From positions 2,666,001 to 2,730,000 of the forward strand of contig NC_013947.1 in the NCBI RefSeq assembly GCF_000024545.1: a DNA stretch of 64,000 nt. The letters are read 5' to 3'. Position numbers and translations under genes: made by a program. The notes beneath the pieces were generated by a model. The model made no database searches. It worked only from the letters and a program-made list of their open reading frames with translations, and was not told where the DNA came from. Below are positions 8,088 through 16,591 of this stretch, piece after piece. Positions within the stretch are counted from its first letter, which is position 1. The number at the start of each line of letters is the position of its first letter. Source of the stretch: Stackebrandtia nassauensis DSM 44728. GTDB taxonomy: Bacteria; Actinomycetota; Actinomycetes; Mycobacteriales; Micromonosporaceae.

Positions 8088-9601
8088 GGCACCCGCAGCG
8101 CCAGGAACAGGTCCACCCGGTCGGTCAGGCGCCGCAGGTCCCGTCCGGTCAGCCGCTCCACCCGTTCGATGCGGTACCGCAGCGTGTTGACGTGCAGGTG
8201 GAGCTTGGCCGCGCACCGCGACCACGAACCCTCGCACTCCAGGAACTCCTCCAGAGTGGAGACGAGTTCGGACTTGTGCTCCTTGTCGTATTCGAGCACC
8301 GGTCCCAGCACTTTGGAGCGATAGGCGCGGCGCACGCCGTCGGGGACGGTGGCCATCAGCAGTACGTGCGAGGTCAGGTCGTCGGGTCCGGCGACCTCCA
8401 CCGCCGCCTCCCGGGCCGTGGCCAGGTGCACCGCGTGCCGGGCCTCCGACAGCGCGCCGGTCAGGGCCTCGGCCGAGTCGACGGCGTCGGAGATCCCGAT
8501 CGCCACCCGGTCGTCGCGCAGCCCCTTCGACAGCGTCGCGGCCACCTCGCGGGCGTGGGCGACGATCTCGGCGTGCCCGGACTCGACCCGGGCCACCGCG
8601 ATGACCTCGCCGTGCCGCCGCGCCAGGGTGAAGGCGGCGCTGGCCGGGGCGATCGCCTCGGTGAGCACCGACGGCCCCAGACTCAGCGAGGCCGGTCCGG
8701 TGGCGGTGCACACCGCCACCACGTAACCGCCCGGCCCGCTCAGCCCGGCGTGGGCCAGATGCGAGGCGAGGTGGTCGGCGCCGGTGTCGAGCGCGAGTAC
8801 CAGGTCGTGCTCGGACTGGTCGCGCTCGACGGTGCGGCGCAACTCCAGCGAGATCAGAGCCACGAGCTCCTCGGTGACGTCGCGGCGCTGCGGCGGCCAC
8901 TGAGTGTGGTCGTCGTCGACGACCAGCATCCAGCCACAGTGGGGGGACGGTCCGCCGACGCCGAACACCGAGTACTCGCTGCGCTTGTTCACCCTTATCC
9001 GGCGCGGCAACGGCCCGCCGCCCAGTACCTTGGCCGCGATCGTCCTGCGGGCCGACGCGCTGGGGGTCGCCTCGGGGGTGCTCGAACGGATGACGCGTCC
9101 GGTGGCCGACAGGATCTGGCAGTCCATGCCCAGCTCGTCGTGCACCAGCGCCAGCACCTCGCCCAGGCCGCCGCCCGAGGCGATGAGCTGCCGGTGCCGC
9201 CCCAGCACCGCCGCCACGTCGGCGGACCGGTGCGCCGACAGCCGCTGCACCACCCGCTCGGTGATCGTCGAGAACGACACCTCGGGGCTGACGTGGAACA
9301 GCGGCAGGTCGTGACGGCGGCAGGCGTCGACCAGTTCGGCCGGGATGTCGGAGCGCTCGGGGTCACCGGCGCCCAGGGCGCTGACCCCGGCGGCGGCGAT
9401 GCAGCCGACGAACTTGTCGGCGTCGGTCTCGTCGTGCCGCCACAGCATCCCGGTGAGGACGAGCTCGCCGCCGGACAGGTAACGCCGCGGGTCGGGCAGA
9501 TCGGTGGGAACCACCCAGCGGATCTTGCGGTCCAGGTGACCCTGTCCGGACAGCAGTGTCAGCCCCAGCTCCGGCATCTGGAGCAAAGCATGCAAATCCA
9601 T
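8084..9601 (-). CDS. pucR: PucR-family regulator of purine catabolism
   Basis: A 505-residue regulator. The N-terminal PucR domain (about 1-125) begins MDLHALLQMPELGLTLLSG and carries RYLSGGELVLTGM. A central GGDEF-like or linker region follows, and the C-terminal CdaR/PucR helix-turn-helix is near 440-500 (CAAKLHLHVNTLRYRIERVERL). The ATG at 9601 is preferred because AGGGG lies 6 nt upstream; a GTG at 9607 would add two residues. The gene is divergent from the uricase operon and co-transcribed with mocA, so it most likely controls the operon in response to a purine breakdown product, as in Bacillus. Confidence 0.9.
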   Translation of the reverse strand: MDLHALLQMPELGLTLLSGQGHLDRKIRWVVPTDLPDPRRYLSGGELVLTGMLWRHDETDADKFVGCIAAAGVSALGAGDPERSDIPAELVDACRRHDLPLFHVSPEVSFSTITERVVQRLSAHRSADVAAVLGRHRQLIASGGGLGEVLALVHDELGMDCQILSATGRVIRSSTPEATPSASARRTIAAKVLGGGPLPRRIRVNKRSEYSVFGVGGPSPHCGWMLVVDDDHTQWPPQRRDVTEELVALISLELRRTVERDQSEHDLVLALDTGADHLASHLAHAGLSGPGGYVVAVCTATGPASLSLGPSVLTEAIAPASAAFTLARRHGEVIAVARVESGHAEIVAHAREVAATLSKGLRDDRVAIGISDAVDSAEALTGALSEARHAVHLATAREAAVEVAGPDDLTSHVLLMATVPDGVRRAYRSKVLGPVLEYDKEHKSELVSTLEEFLECEGSWSRCAAKLHLHVNTLRYRIERVERLTGRDLRRLTDRVDLFLALRVP

Positions 9602-9814
9602 GGTCACCCCCTGGGGGTCGTGGTGGACGCAAGGTTAACCGTTCGGCAACTCACATGTGATCTGGATGATCCTCCAAATCTGGCCGGGATGTCGGGCCGA
9701 TGTTTTGTGTCTTGTGACACTGGCGGCGGTCCATGCCACGCGGGTTTACTTCCGTTTCATCGAGGTAAATGACTATCTCGATTCGACCGACTACTGTCCG
9801 CGAGGAGGCGAACC
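9602..9814. promoter_or_regulatory. pucR-uraD divergent control region
   Basis: A 213-bp intergenic region between pucR and the purine operon. Candidate operator elements are the palindrome GGTTAACC (9633-9640, partly like the GGTTAA core of Bacillus PucR boxes), the inverted repeat GTGTC-TTGT-GACAC (9707-9720), and TTTAC (9745-9749) paired with GTAAA (9765-9769) across 15 bp. GAGGAGG at 9802-9808 is the uraD ribosome-binding site. Which element PucR uses cannot be told from sequence. Confidence 0.45.
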
Positions 9815-10315
9815 GTGTTGAGCATGGAGGCATTTAATTCGCTCGAAGCGGACGAGGCGCGAGCGGCGCTGACCGCCGTGTGCGCCGCCCCCGCCTGGAT
9901 CGACGCCGTCGCGACCGGGCGCCCCTACGCCGACGCGGAAGCGCTGCGCGAGGCGGGGCTGGCGGCCTACGACGCGCTGACGCCGGAACAGATCCGGCAG
10001 GCCGTCGACGCGCACCCCGCGATCGGCGCCAAGGTCGGCGGCGACTCCGTCGAGTCGGCCTGGTCGCGCGGCGAACAGCGCGGCGCCGCGTCCGCCGACG
10101 CCGACACCGCGCGGGCCCAGGCCGAGGCCAACGCCGCCTACGCCGAACGCTTCGGCCACGTGTTCCTCATCTGCGCCACCGGACGCTCGGCGGCCGAGAT
10201 GGTCGCCGAGGCGCGGCGGCGGCTCGACAACGACCCCGAGACCGAAGCCGCCGAGGTGGCCCGAGAACTGCGGGCGATCGTCGCGCTGCGGTTGCGAAAG
10301 CTGGTGAGCACATGA
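9815..10315 (+). CDS. uraD: OHCU decarboxylase
   Basis: A 166-residue 2-oxo-4-hydroxy-4-carboxy-5-ureidoimidazoline decarboxylase, the last step from urate to S-allantoin. The family motif HPAIG includes the catalytic His (67), followed by SAWSRGEQRGA with the conserved Glu-Gln (87-88) and a helical FGHVFLICATGRSAAEM segment. The GTG start has GAGGAGG 6 nt upstream; an ATG three codons in is possible. Length is normal. It is first in the operon and its stop overlaps the next start by ATGA, so UraD and UraH are coupled. Confidence 0.93.
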   Translation: MLSMEAFNSLEADEARAALTAVCAAPAWIDAVATGRPYADAEALREAGLAAYDALTPEQIRQAVDAHPAIGAKVGGDSVESAWSRGEQRGAASADADTARAQAEANAAYAERFGHVFLICATGRSAAEMVAEARRRLDNDPETEAAEVARELRAIVALRLRKLVST

Positions 10316-10638
10316 GTCTGTCCACCCACGTCCTGGACGCGACCGCCGGGAAACCCGCGGCCGAGATGGGCGTCGAGCTGTGGTTCGAGTCCGAACCCGG
10401 TGAGTACGAACAGCTGCACGTCGGCGCGACCGACGCCGACGGCCGCATCGGCGGCTGGACGGTGCGCCAGGGCAAGCACCGGATCGTGTTCGACACCGGC
10501 GAGTGGTGGAAGCGCCGCCGCACCCCGACCTTCCACCCCGAGGTCATCGTCAGCTTCACCGTCACCGACCCGGACGCTCACCACCACGTGCCGCTGCTGT
10601 TGAGCCCGTTCGCCTATTCGACCTACCGAGGGAGCTAG
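10312..10638 (+). CDS. uraH: 5-hydroxyisourate hydrolase (transthyretin-like)
   Basis: A 108-residue HIU hydrolase that opens 5-hydroxyisourate between uricase and UraD. It begins MSLSTHVLDATAGKPA, which gives the active-site His (6), has the internal TGEWWKRR region and ends in the diagnostic YRGS tetrapeptide. Length is typical. The ATG overlaps the uraD stop, and uricase follows three bases after its stop. Confidence 0.95.
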   Translation: MSLSTHVLDATAGKPAAEMGVELWFESEPGEYEQLHVGATDADGRIGGWTVRQGKHRIVFDTGEWWKRRRTPTFHPEVIVSFTVTDPDAHHHVPLLLSPFAYSTYRGS

Positions 10639-10641
10639 ACC

Positions 10642-11463
10642 ATGGCCCGACTCGACGTCAACCAGTACGGCAAGGCCGAGACCCGGGTGGTGCGGCTGTG
10701 CCGGGACACCCCGCGTCACGAGATCCGGGACCTCAACGTGTCGATCGCGTTGTCCGGCGACCTCACCGACGTCCACCTGTCCGGCGACAACTCCCACGTC
10801 GTGCCCACCGACACCCAGAAGAACACCGTCTACGCCTTCGCCCGCGCAGGTATCGACCAGGTCGAGACCTTCGGGCTGCGGCTGGCCCGGCACTTCGTCG
10901 ACGAGTTCGACCCCATCCACGGTGCCTCGGTCGACCTGGACGAGTACGCCTGGCAGCGGGTCGGCGACCACTCCTTCAGTCGCGGCTCCGGAGGGGAGAC
11001 CCGCACCGCCCACATCGGATACGACGGGGACGTCGCCACGGTGTCCGCCGGACTGAAGGACCTGCTGCTGCTCAACTCCACCGACTCGGAGTTCACGGGC
11101 TACATAAAGGACCGGTATACGACCCTGCCGGAGACCAAGGACCGGATCCTGGCCACGGCCGTGTCGGCCACCTGGGTCTACGCCTCCGATGACCTCGACT
11201 TCACCCGCGCCTTCGCCGACGCGCGCGGCGCCGTCATCGCCGCGTTCGCCGACACCTATTCGCTGTCACTGCAACAGACCCTGTACTCCATAGGGGAACG
11301 CGTGCTCAGCGCGGTGCCCGAGGTGACCGAGGTGTCGCTGTCGCTGCCCAACAAGCACCACTTCGTGTACGACCTGTCCCCGTTCGGACTCGACAACCCC
11401 GGCCTCGTCTTCAACGCCGCCGACCGCCCCTACGGCCTCATCGAGGGCACGGTGAAGCGATGA
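10642..11463 (+). CDS. uox: Urate oxidase (uricase)
   Basis: A 273-residue cofactor-free uricase that oxidises urate to 5-hydroxyisourate. It shows the paired tunnelling-fold features: an N-terminal YGKAETRVV with the catalytic-type Lys (11), NSHVVPTDTQKNTVYAFA holding the conserved Thr, a central helix ending in the FTRAFADARGAV segment, and the C-terminal EVSLSLPNKHHFVYDLSPFGLDN typical of the family. GGGAG precedes the ATG. The stop overlaps the next gene by ATGA. Confidence 0.95.
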   Translation: MARLDVNQYGKAETRVVRLCRDTPRHEIRDLNVSIALSGDLTDVHLSGDNSHVVPTDTQKNTVYAFARAGIDQVETFGLRLARHFVDEFDPIHGASVDLDEYAWQRVGDHSFSRGSGGETRTAHIGYDGDVATVSAGLKDLLLLNSTDSEFTGYIKDRYTTLPETKDRILATAVSATWVYASDDLDFTRAFADARGAVIAAFADTYSLSLQQTLYSIGERVLSAVPEVTEVSLSLPNKHHFVYDLSPFGLDNPGLVFNAADRPYGLIEGTVKR

Positions 11464-12323
11464 CGGACATGGACTTCCACCGGCCCGCGACCTTGACCGA
11501 GGCGCTGGAGTACAAGGCCCGCAATCCCGGGGCCGTGCCGATCGCCGGTGGCACCGACATCATGGTGGAGCTCAACTTCGACGTCCACCGGCCCGCCGCG
11601 CTGCTCGACCTCAACCCGGTGACCGAACTGGCCGAATGGGGCAACGACGGCGACCGGATCCGCATCGGCGCCTGCGTCCCGTACTCGCGCGTCATCAACG
11701 AACTGGGCACCCGGCTGCCGGGCCTGGCGATCGCGGCCCGCACCGTCGGCTCCCCGCAGATCCGCAACCGGGGCACGCTGGGCGGAAACCTCGGCGCGGC
11801 CTCACCGGCAGGCGACGGCCACCCGCCGCTGGTCGCGTCCGGTGCCCACATCGAACTATCCAGTGTGCGCGGTGTCCGTCGGATACCGGCTCCGGAGTTC
11901 TTCACCGGCGTCAAACGCAACGTGCTGGAACCCGACGAGCTGATCACCGCGATCCTGGTCCCCGCCGCCCGGGGCCCGCAGCAGTTCGCCAAGATCGGCA
12001 CCCGCAACGCGATGGTCATCGCGGTGTGCGCCTTCGCGCTGTCGCTGGACCCCGAGTCGCGCGGCGTCGGCACCGGGATCGGTTCGGCCGCACCGACACC
12101 CCGGCGCGCCACCTCGGCGGAGACCTTCCTGTCCGAAGCCCTCGACTGGGAGAAGCGCTCCGACATCGACGAAACCGTTTCGCGGCGGTTCGGCCGGCTG
12201 ACGGCCGAGGCCGCCAGTCCCATCGACGACGTGCGGGGCTCGGCCGCCTACCGCCGTCACGCCCTGTCCGTCATGGCCCGCCGCACCCTCGGCTGGGCGT
12301 GGAAGGAGTACCAATGCGCGTGA
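11460..12323 (+). CDS. xdhB: Xanthine dehydrogenase FAD-binding subunit
   Basis: A 287-residue CoxM/XdhB-type flavoprotein subunit that passes electrons from the iron-sulfur clusters to NAD or another acceptor. The first FAD loop is PIAGGTDIMVELNF, and the second is IRNRGTLGGNLGAASPAGD. The CO-dehydrogenase flavoprotein C-terminal domain occupies about 180-280. Length is standard. Start and stop overlap the neighbouring genes (4 and 10 nt), so it is coupled to uricase and to the 2Fe-2S subunit. Confidence 0.92.
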   Translation: MTDMDFHRPATLTEALEYKARNPGAVPIAGGTDIMVELNFDVHRPAALLDLNPVTELAEWGNDGDRIRIGACVPYSRVINELGTRLPGLAIAARTVGSPQIRNRGTLGGNLGAASPAGDGHPPLVASGAHIELSSVRGVRRIPAPEFFTGVKRNVLEPDELITAILVPAARGPQQFAKIGTRNAMVIAVCAFALSLDPESRGVGTGIGSAAPTPRRATSAETFLSEALDWEKRSDIDETVSRRFGRLTAEAASPIDDVRGSAAYRRHALSVMARRTLGWAWKEYQCA

Positions 12324-12787
12324 AGTTCACGGTGAACGGATCCCCGGTGACCGTCGACGACGTGTGGCCCGGTGAGAGCCTGCTGTACGTGCTGCGGGAG
12401 CGCGCCGGGTACCCCGGCGCCAAGAACGCCTGCGAGCAAGGCGAATGCGGCTCCTGCACCGTCTATCTGGACGACGAGCCGGTGTGCTCGTGCCTGGTGG
12501 CCGCGCCCCAGGCCGAGGGCCGCGAGGTGCGCACCGTCGAGGGACTGGCCGAAAAGGCCGACACCGACCTGGCCGAGATCCAGAAGGCCTTCGTCGAGGC
12601 CGGGGCCGTGCAGTGCGGGTTCTGCACCCCGGGACTGCTGGTGTCCGCCGACGACCTGCTGAACAAGTCGGCCGAACCGTCCGACGCCGAGATACGGGAA
12701 GCACTGGCCGGAAACCTGTGCCGCTGCACCGGTTACGAGAAGATTCTCGACGCCGTGCGGCTGGCCGCGACGAGGAGGGCGGCATGA
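12314..12787 (+). CDS. xdhC: Xanthine dehydrogenase 2Fe-2S subunit
   Basis: A 157-residue subunit with two [2Fe-2S] clusters. The plant-ferredoxin-like site has Cys 40, 45, 48 and 60 (CEQGECGSC). The helical domain has Cys 101, 104, 136 and 138 (CGFC and CRC). All eight ligands are present. The ATG at 12314 has AAGGAG 6-8 nt upstream, inside the end of xdhB. This symbol follows the xdhABC subunit convention; the accessory XdhC-family protein is the separate gene at 18067. Confidence 0.93.
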   Translation: MRVKFTVNGSPVTVDDVWPGESLLYVLRERAGYPGAKNACEQGECGSCTVYLDDEPVCSCLVAAPQAEGREVRTVEGLAEKADTDLAEIQKAFVEAGAVQCGFCTPGLLVSADDLLNKSAEPSDAEIREALAGNLCRCTGYEKILDAVRLAATRRAA

Positions 12788-14157
12788 GCAGCCGACTGAT
12801 CATCGACAACGCCGCCGTCGCGACCGTCGACGACACCGACACCGAGCACCAGCGCGGGCACATCGTCGTCGAGGACGGCCGCATCACCGCCGTGGCCGCC
12901 GGAAGCGCACCGTCCTTTGACGACAACACCCCGACGCAGTATGTGGACGGTGCCGGGTGCCTGGCCACGCCGGGGCTCGTCAACACCCATCACCACCTGT
13001 ACCAGTGGGTGACGCGCGGCATGGCCGTCGACCACACGCTGTTCCAGTGGCTGACCGAGCTGTACCCGGTGTGGGCCCGGCTCGACGCCGACGGCCTGTA
13101 CGCGGCGGTGCGCGGCGGCCTGGGCTGGCTGGCCCTGACCGGCTGCACCACCAGTGCCGACCACCACTACGTGTACCCGCGAGCCGTCCGCTCCGAACTG
13201 GACGCCGCGCATATCGGTGCGGTGCGCGACATCGGGCTGCGCTTCCACGCCGCGCGGGGGTCAATGGACCGGGGCGAGTCCGACGGCGGACTGCCGCCGG
13301 ACCACCTGGTGGAGTCCATCGACGAGATCCTCTCCTCCACACAGGACCTCATCGGGAAGTACCACGACCCGTCCTTCGACTCGATGCTGCGGGTGGCCGT
13401 CGCACCGTGCTCGCCGTTCTCGGTCAGCAGCCGACTGCTGCGCGAGTCGGCCGAACTGGCCCGGTCGGCGAACGTCCGGCTGCACACCCACCTGTGCGAG
13501 TCCCTCGACGAGGAGGAGTTCTGCCGCGAGACCCACGGTTGCTCCCCTGTGGAGTACATGGACTCGCTGGGCTGGCTCGGCGACGACGTCTGGTTCGCCC
13601 ACGCCGTGCACCTGTCACCCGAGGCCGTGAAACGCCTGGGCGACACCGGAACCGGAGCCGCCCACTGTCCCAGCTCCAACGCGCGGCTGGGCACCGGCAT
13701 GGCCGGGGTCCGCGCCATGCTGGACGCCCGGATGCCGGTAGGACTCGGCGTCGACGGCGCCGCCTCGCAGGAGGCGAGCATGCTGATCGACGAGCTGCGG
13801 CTGTCGCTGTACACCGCCCGCCAACTCGGCGGACCCACGGCGCTGTCCTCGCGGCAGGCGCTGCGACTGGGCACCATGGGCGGTGCCGCCGTCCTGGGCC
13901 GCCAGCACGAGATCGGCTCGCTGGAGCCCGGCAAGCTCGCCGACATCGCGCTGTGGCGGCTGGACGGTCTGGCCCACGCCGACATCGCCGACCCGGTCGC
14001 GGCCCTGACCCTCGGGGCACCCGCGCCGCTGAAGCTGCTGACCGTCGGCGGCCGCCCGATCGTGGCCGACGGCGAGCTCCTCACCGCCGACACCGCCGAG
14101 CTGGCCCGCGAGGCCCGAGCCGCCAACCGTCGCCTCGTGAACGGAGAAGCGAAATGA
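12784..14157 (+). CDS. 8-oxoguanine deaminase (amidohydrolase)
   Basis: A 457-residue zinc amidohydrolase. The metal pair is NTHHH (His 69 and 71), with further ligands in RLHTHLCES and FAHAVHL and a catalytic Asp in GLGVDGAASQE. Sequence character (HLYQWVTRGMAVDHTLF, ASQEASMLIDELRL) fits the 8-oxoguanine deaminase group, whose product is urate. It could alternatively be a guanine deaminase-type enzyme. It sits between the small and large xanthine dehydrogenase genes with ATGA overlaps on both sides, so it is made with them. That placement supports a route feeding urate directly to uricase. Confidence 0.85.
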   Translation: MSSRLIIDNAAVATVDDTDTEHQRGHIVVEDGRITAVAAGSAPSFDDNTPTQYVDGAGCLATPGLVNTHHHLYQWVTRGMAVDHTLFQWLTELYPVWARLDADGLYAAVRGGLGWLALTGCTTSADHHYVYPRAVRSELDAAHIGAVRDIGLRFHAARGSMDRGESDGGLPPDHLVESIDEILSSTQDLIGKYHDPSFDSMLRVAVAPCSPFSVSSRLLRESAELARSANVRLHTHLCESLDEEEFCRETHGCSPVEYMDSLGWLGDDVWFAHAVHLSPEAVKRLGDTGTGAAHCPSSNARLGTGMAGVRAMLDARMPVGLGVDGAASQEASMLIDELRLSLYTARQLGGPTALSSRQALRLGTMGGAAVLGRQHEIGSLEPGKLADIALWRLDGLAHADIADPVAALTLGAPAPLKLLTVGGRPIVADGELLTADTAELAREARAANRRLVNGEAK

Positions 14158-16499
14158 CGAGCCAGGAACGCGAAGCGACCGGCCACGGTGCCACAGCTTC
14201 CGCCGTCACGCAGCGGTCGCTGCCCACCCCGCTCACGCAGGGGCTGCGGGGCGGCGTCGGCGACAGCCCCGTCCGCCCCGACGCCCGGCTGAAGGTGCGC
14301 GGCGAGTTCGCCTACTCCTCCGACCTGTGGATGGAGAACATGCTGTGGGGCACGACGCTGCGCAGCCCGCATCCGTACGCCCGCATCCGAAGCATCGACA
14401 TATCGCCCGCCCTCAAGCTCCCCGGCGTGCGGTGCGTGCTGACCGCCGAGGACGTCCCCGGCGTGAAGTTCTACGGCAACGACCACCCCGACCAGCCGGT
14501 GCTGGCCATGGATGTCGTCCGCTACCAGGGCGAACCGGTGGCCATCATCGCCGCCGACCATCCCGAGACCGGACGTCGAGCCGCCAAACTGATCGAAGTG
14601 GACTACGAGGTCCTCGAACCGCTGACCGACCCGCGGCGGGCCATTCTCGACGAGTCCGCGCCCCACCTGCACGAGGGCGGCAACATCGTCCGCCACCAGC
14701 CGGTGCGGGTCGGCGACCCCGACAACGCCACCGCCGACGTGGTCGTGACCGCCGAATACGAGGTCGGCATGCAGGACCAGGCGTTCCTCGGCCCCGAATC
14801 CGGGCTCGCGGTTCCCGCCGAGGACGGCGGCGTCGACCTGTACATCGCCACCCAGTGGATCCACAATGACCTGTGGCTTGTGGCGCCGTGCCTTGGCCTG
14901 CCCGAGGACAAGGTCCGCATGACGCAGTCGGGCGTCGGCGGCGCCTTCGGTGGCCGCGAGGACCTGTCGGTCCAGATCCACGCCTGCATGCTGGCACTCC
15001 ACACCGGTCGGCCGGTGAAGATGATGTACAACCGGGAGGAGTCGTTCTTCGGCCACGTCCACCGCCACCCCGCGTTGATGCGCTACGAGCACGGCGCCAA
15101 CCGCGACGGCAAACTCGTCTACGCCAAGGCCGAGATCATCCTGGACGGCGGCGCCTACGCCTCGACCACCCCTGCGGTTGTCGGCAACGCCGCCTCACTC
15201 GGCATCGGCCCCTACGAGGTCCCGCACATCAAGATCGACGCCTGGGGCACCTACACCAACAACCCGCCCTGCGGCGCGATGCGCGGCTTCGGCGCCGTCC
15301 AGGCCTGCTTCGCCTACGAGTCCCAGATGGACGCGATGGCCGCGAAACTCGGACTGTCCCCGGTGGAGTTCCGGCGCCGCAACGCCGTGTCCCAGGGCAG
15401 CGCGCTGGCCACCGGCCAGGTCATCGACTCACCCGCGCCGCTGGCCGAGATGCTGACCCGGCTGGAGGCCATGGAGTTGCCCCGACCGGTCGACGACGAC
15501 GGGTACGACCTGCGGGGACTGCCCGGCGGCGTCGCCAACACCACCCACGGCGAGGGCGTCAAGCGCGGCGTCGGCTACGGCGTCGGCATCAAGAACATCT
15601 GCTTCTCCGAGGGCTTCGACGACTACTCCACCGCGCGGGTCCGGCTGGAGGTCATCGGCGGCGAACCCGTCGCCCTCGTCCACACCGCGGGTGTCGAGGT
15701 CGGTCAGGGGCTGGTGACCCTTGAGGCCCAGATCGCCCGCACCGAACTCGGCGTCGAGCAGGTCACGATCGTCCCGGCCGACACTCAGGTCGGCTCGGCC
15801 GGATCCTCCTCGGCGTCGCGCCAGTCCTACATGACCGGCGGCGCGGTGCGGCAGGCCTGCCTGGCCGTGCGCGCCGTGGTCGCCGAACGCGTCGGCTCGT
15901 CCGCCGACGAGATCACGCTGACCGGCGGCAAGATCGTCTCGGCGACCCGCGGCGTGATCGGCGCGCTCGCCGAGATCCTGGGCGACTCGCCCATCGAGCA
16001 GACCCGCGAATTTCGTCACAGACCGACCCAGGAGATGGATCCGGTCACCGGCCAGGGCGACTCACACACCCAACTGGCCCTGTGCGTGCACCGAGCGGTT
16101 GTCGACGTCGACGTCGACCTCGGACTGGTCAAGGTCGTCGACCTGGCCGCCGTCCAGGACGTCGGCAAGATCCTCAACCGACTGTCCCTGGAGGGGCAGA
16201 TACACGGCGGTACCGCACAGGGCCTCGGCCTGGCCGTCATGGAGGAAATCCTCGTGACAGACGGGAAAGTACGCAATCCGTCCTTTACCGACTATCTCAT
16301 CCCGACGATCCTCGACATGCCACCCATGCGTATGGAGATCCTCGAGTATCCCGACCCGAACGCACCCTACGGACTGCGCGGCGCCGGCGAACCTCCCACG
16401 CTGTCGTCCACACCCGCCATCGCCGCGGCCATCCGCGACGCCACGGGACTGCGCCTGCCCCGGGTGCCCATCCGCCCGGAGCACATCACGAATACCTGA
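14154..16499 (+). CDS. xdhA: Xanthine dehydrogenase molybdopterin-binding subunit
   Basis: A 781-residue catalytic subunit that hydroxylates hypoxanthine and xanthine to urate. The a/b hammerhead domain (about 45-160) precedes the two molybdenum-binding domains. Motifs include GVGGAFGGRED, CGAMRGFGAVQ, AGSSSASRQSYMTGGA and GAGEPP, whose Glu is the active-site base position of the family. The N-terminal 40 residues are a non-conserved extension. The ATG overlaps the deaminase stop. A 92-nt gap separates it from the permease gene. Confidence 0.93.
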   Translation: MTSQEREATGHGATASAVTQRSLPTPLTQGLRGGVGDSPVRPDARLKVRGEFAYSSDLWMENMLWGTTLRSPHPYARIRSIDISPALKLPGVRCVLTAEDVPGVKFYGNDHPDQPVLAMDVVRYQGEPVAIIAADHPETGRRAAKLIEVDYEVLEPLTDPRRAILDESAPHLHEGGNIVRHQPVRVGDPDNATADVVVTAEYEVGMQDQAFLGPESGLAVPAEDGGVDLYIATQWIHNDLWLVAPCLGLPEDKVRMTQSGVGGAFGGREDLSVQIHACMLALHTGRPVKMMYNREESFFGHVHRHPALMRYEHGANRDGKLVYAKAEIILDGGAYASTTPAVVGNAASLGIGPYEVPHIKIDAWGTYTNNPPCGAMRGFGAVQACFAYESQMDAMAAKLGLSPVEFRRRNAVSQGSALATGQVIDSPAPLAEMLTRLEAMELPRPVDDDGYDLRGLPGGVANTTHGEGVKRGVGYGVGIKNICFSEGFDDYSTARVRLEVIGGEPVALVHTAGVEVGQGLVTLEAQIARTELGVEQVTIVPADTQVGSAGSSSASRQSYMTGGAVRQACLAVRAVVAERVGSSADEITLTGGKIVSATRGVIGALAEILGDSPIEQTREFRHRPTQEMDPVTGQGDSHTQLALCVHRAVVDVDVDLGLVKVVDLAAVQDVGKILNRLSLEGQIHGGTAQGLGLAVMEEILVTDGKVRNPSFTDYLIPTILDMPPMRMEILEYPDPNAPYGLRGAGEPPTLSSTPAIAAAIRDATGLRLPRVPIRPEHITNT

Positions 16500-16591
16500 A
16501 CCCGCAAGATCATGAACGGTCGACCGCTGACTTGCTCCCGCTCGCACGGTCGACACGCCCGAAAGATTCACACAAAAAGTGGGAGTTATTC

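Noticed and set aside
12957-14153. In-frame upstream extension of the xanthine dehydrogenase large subunit
   Set aside because: The extension is Arg/Gly/Pro-rich noise that overlaps the deaminase gene; the ATG at 14154 has an ATGA overlap and starts the conserved protein.
16505-16560. Operator formed by two GGTCGAC copies upstream of the permease
   Set aside because: The motif is short and common in this GC-rich sequence; there is no promoter geometry around it.
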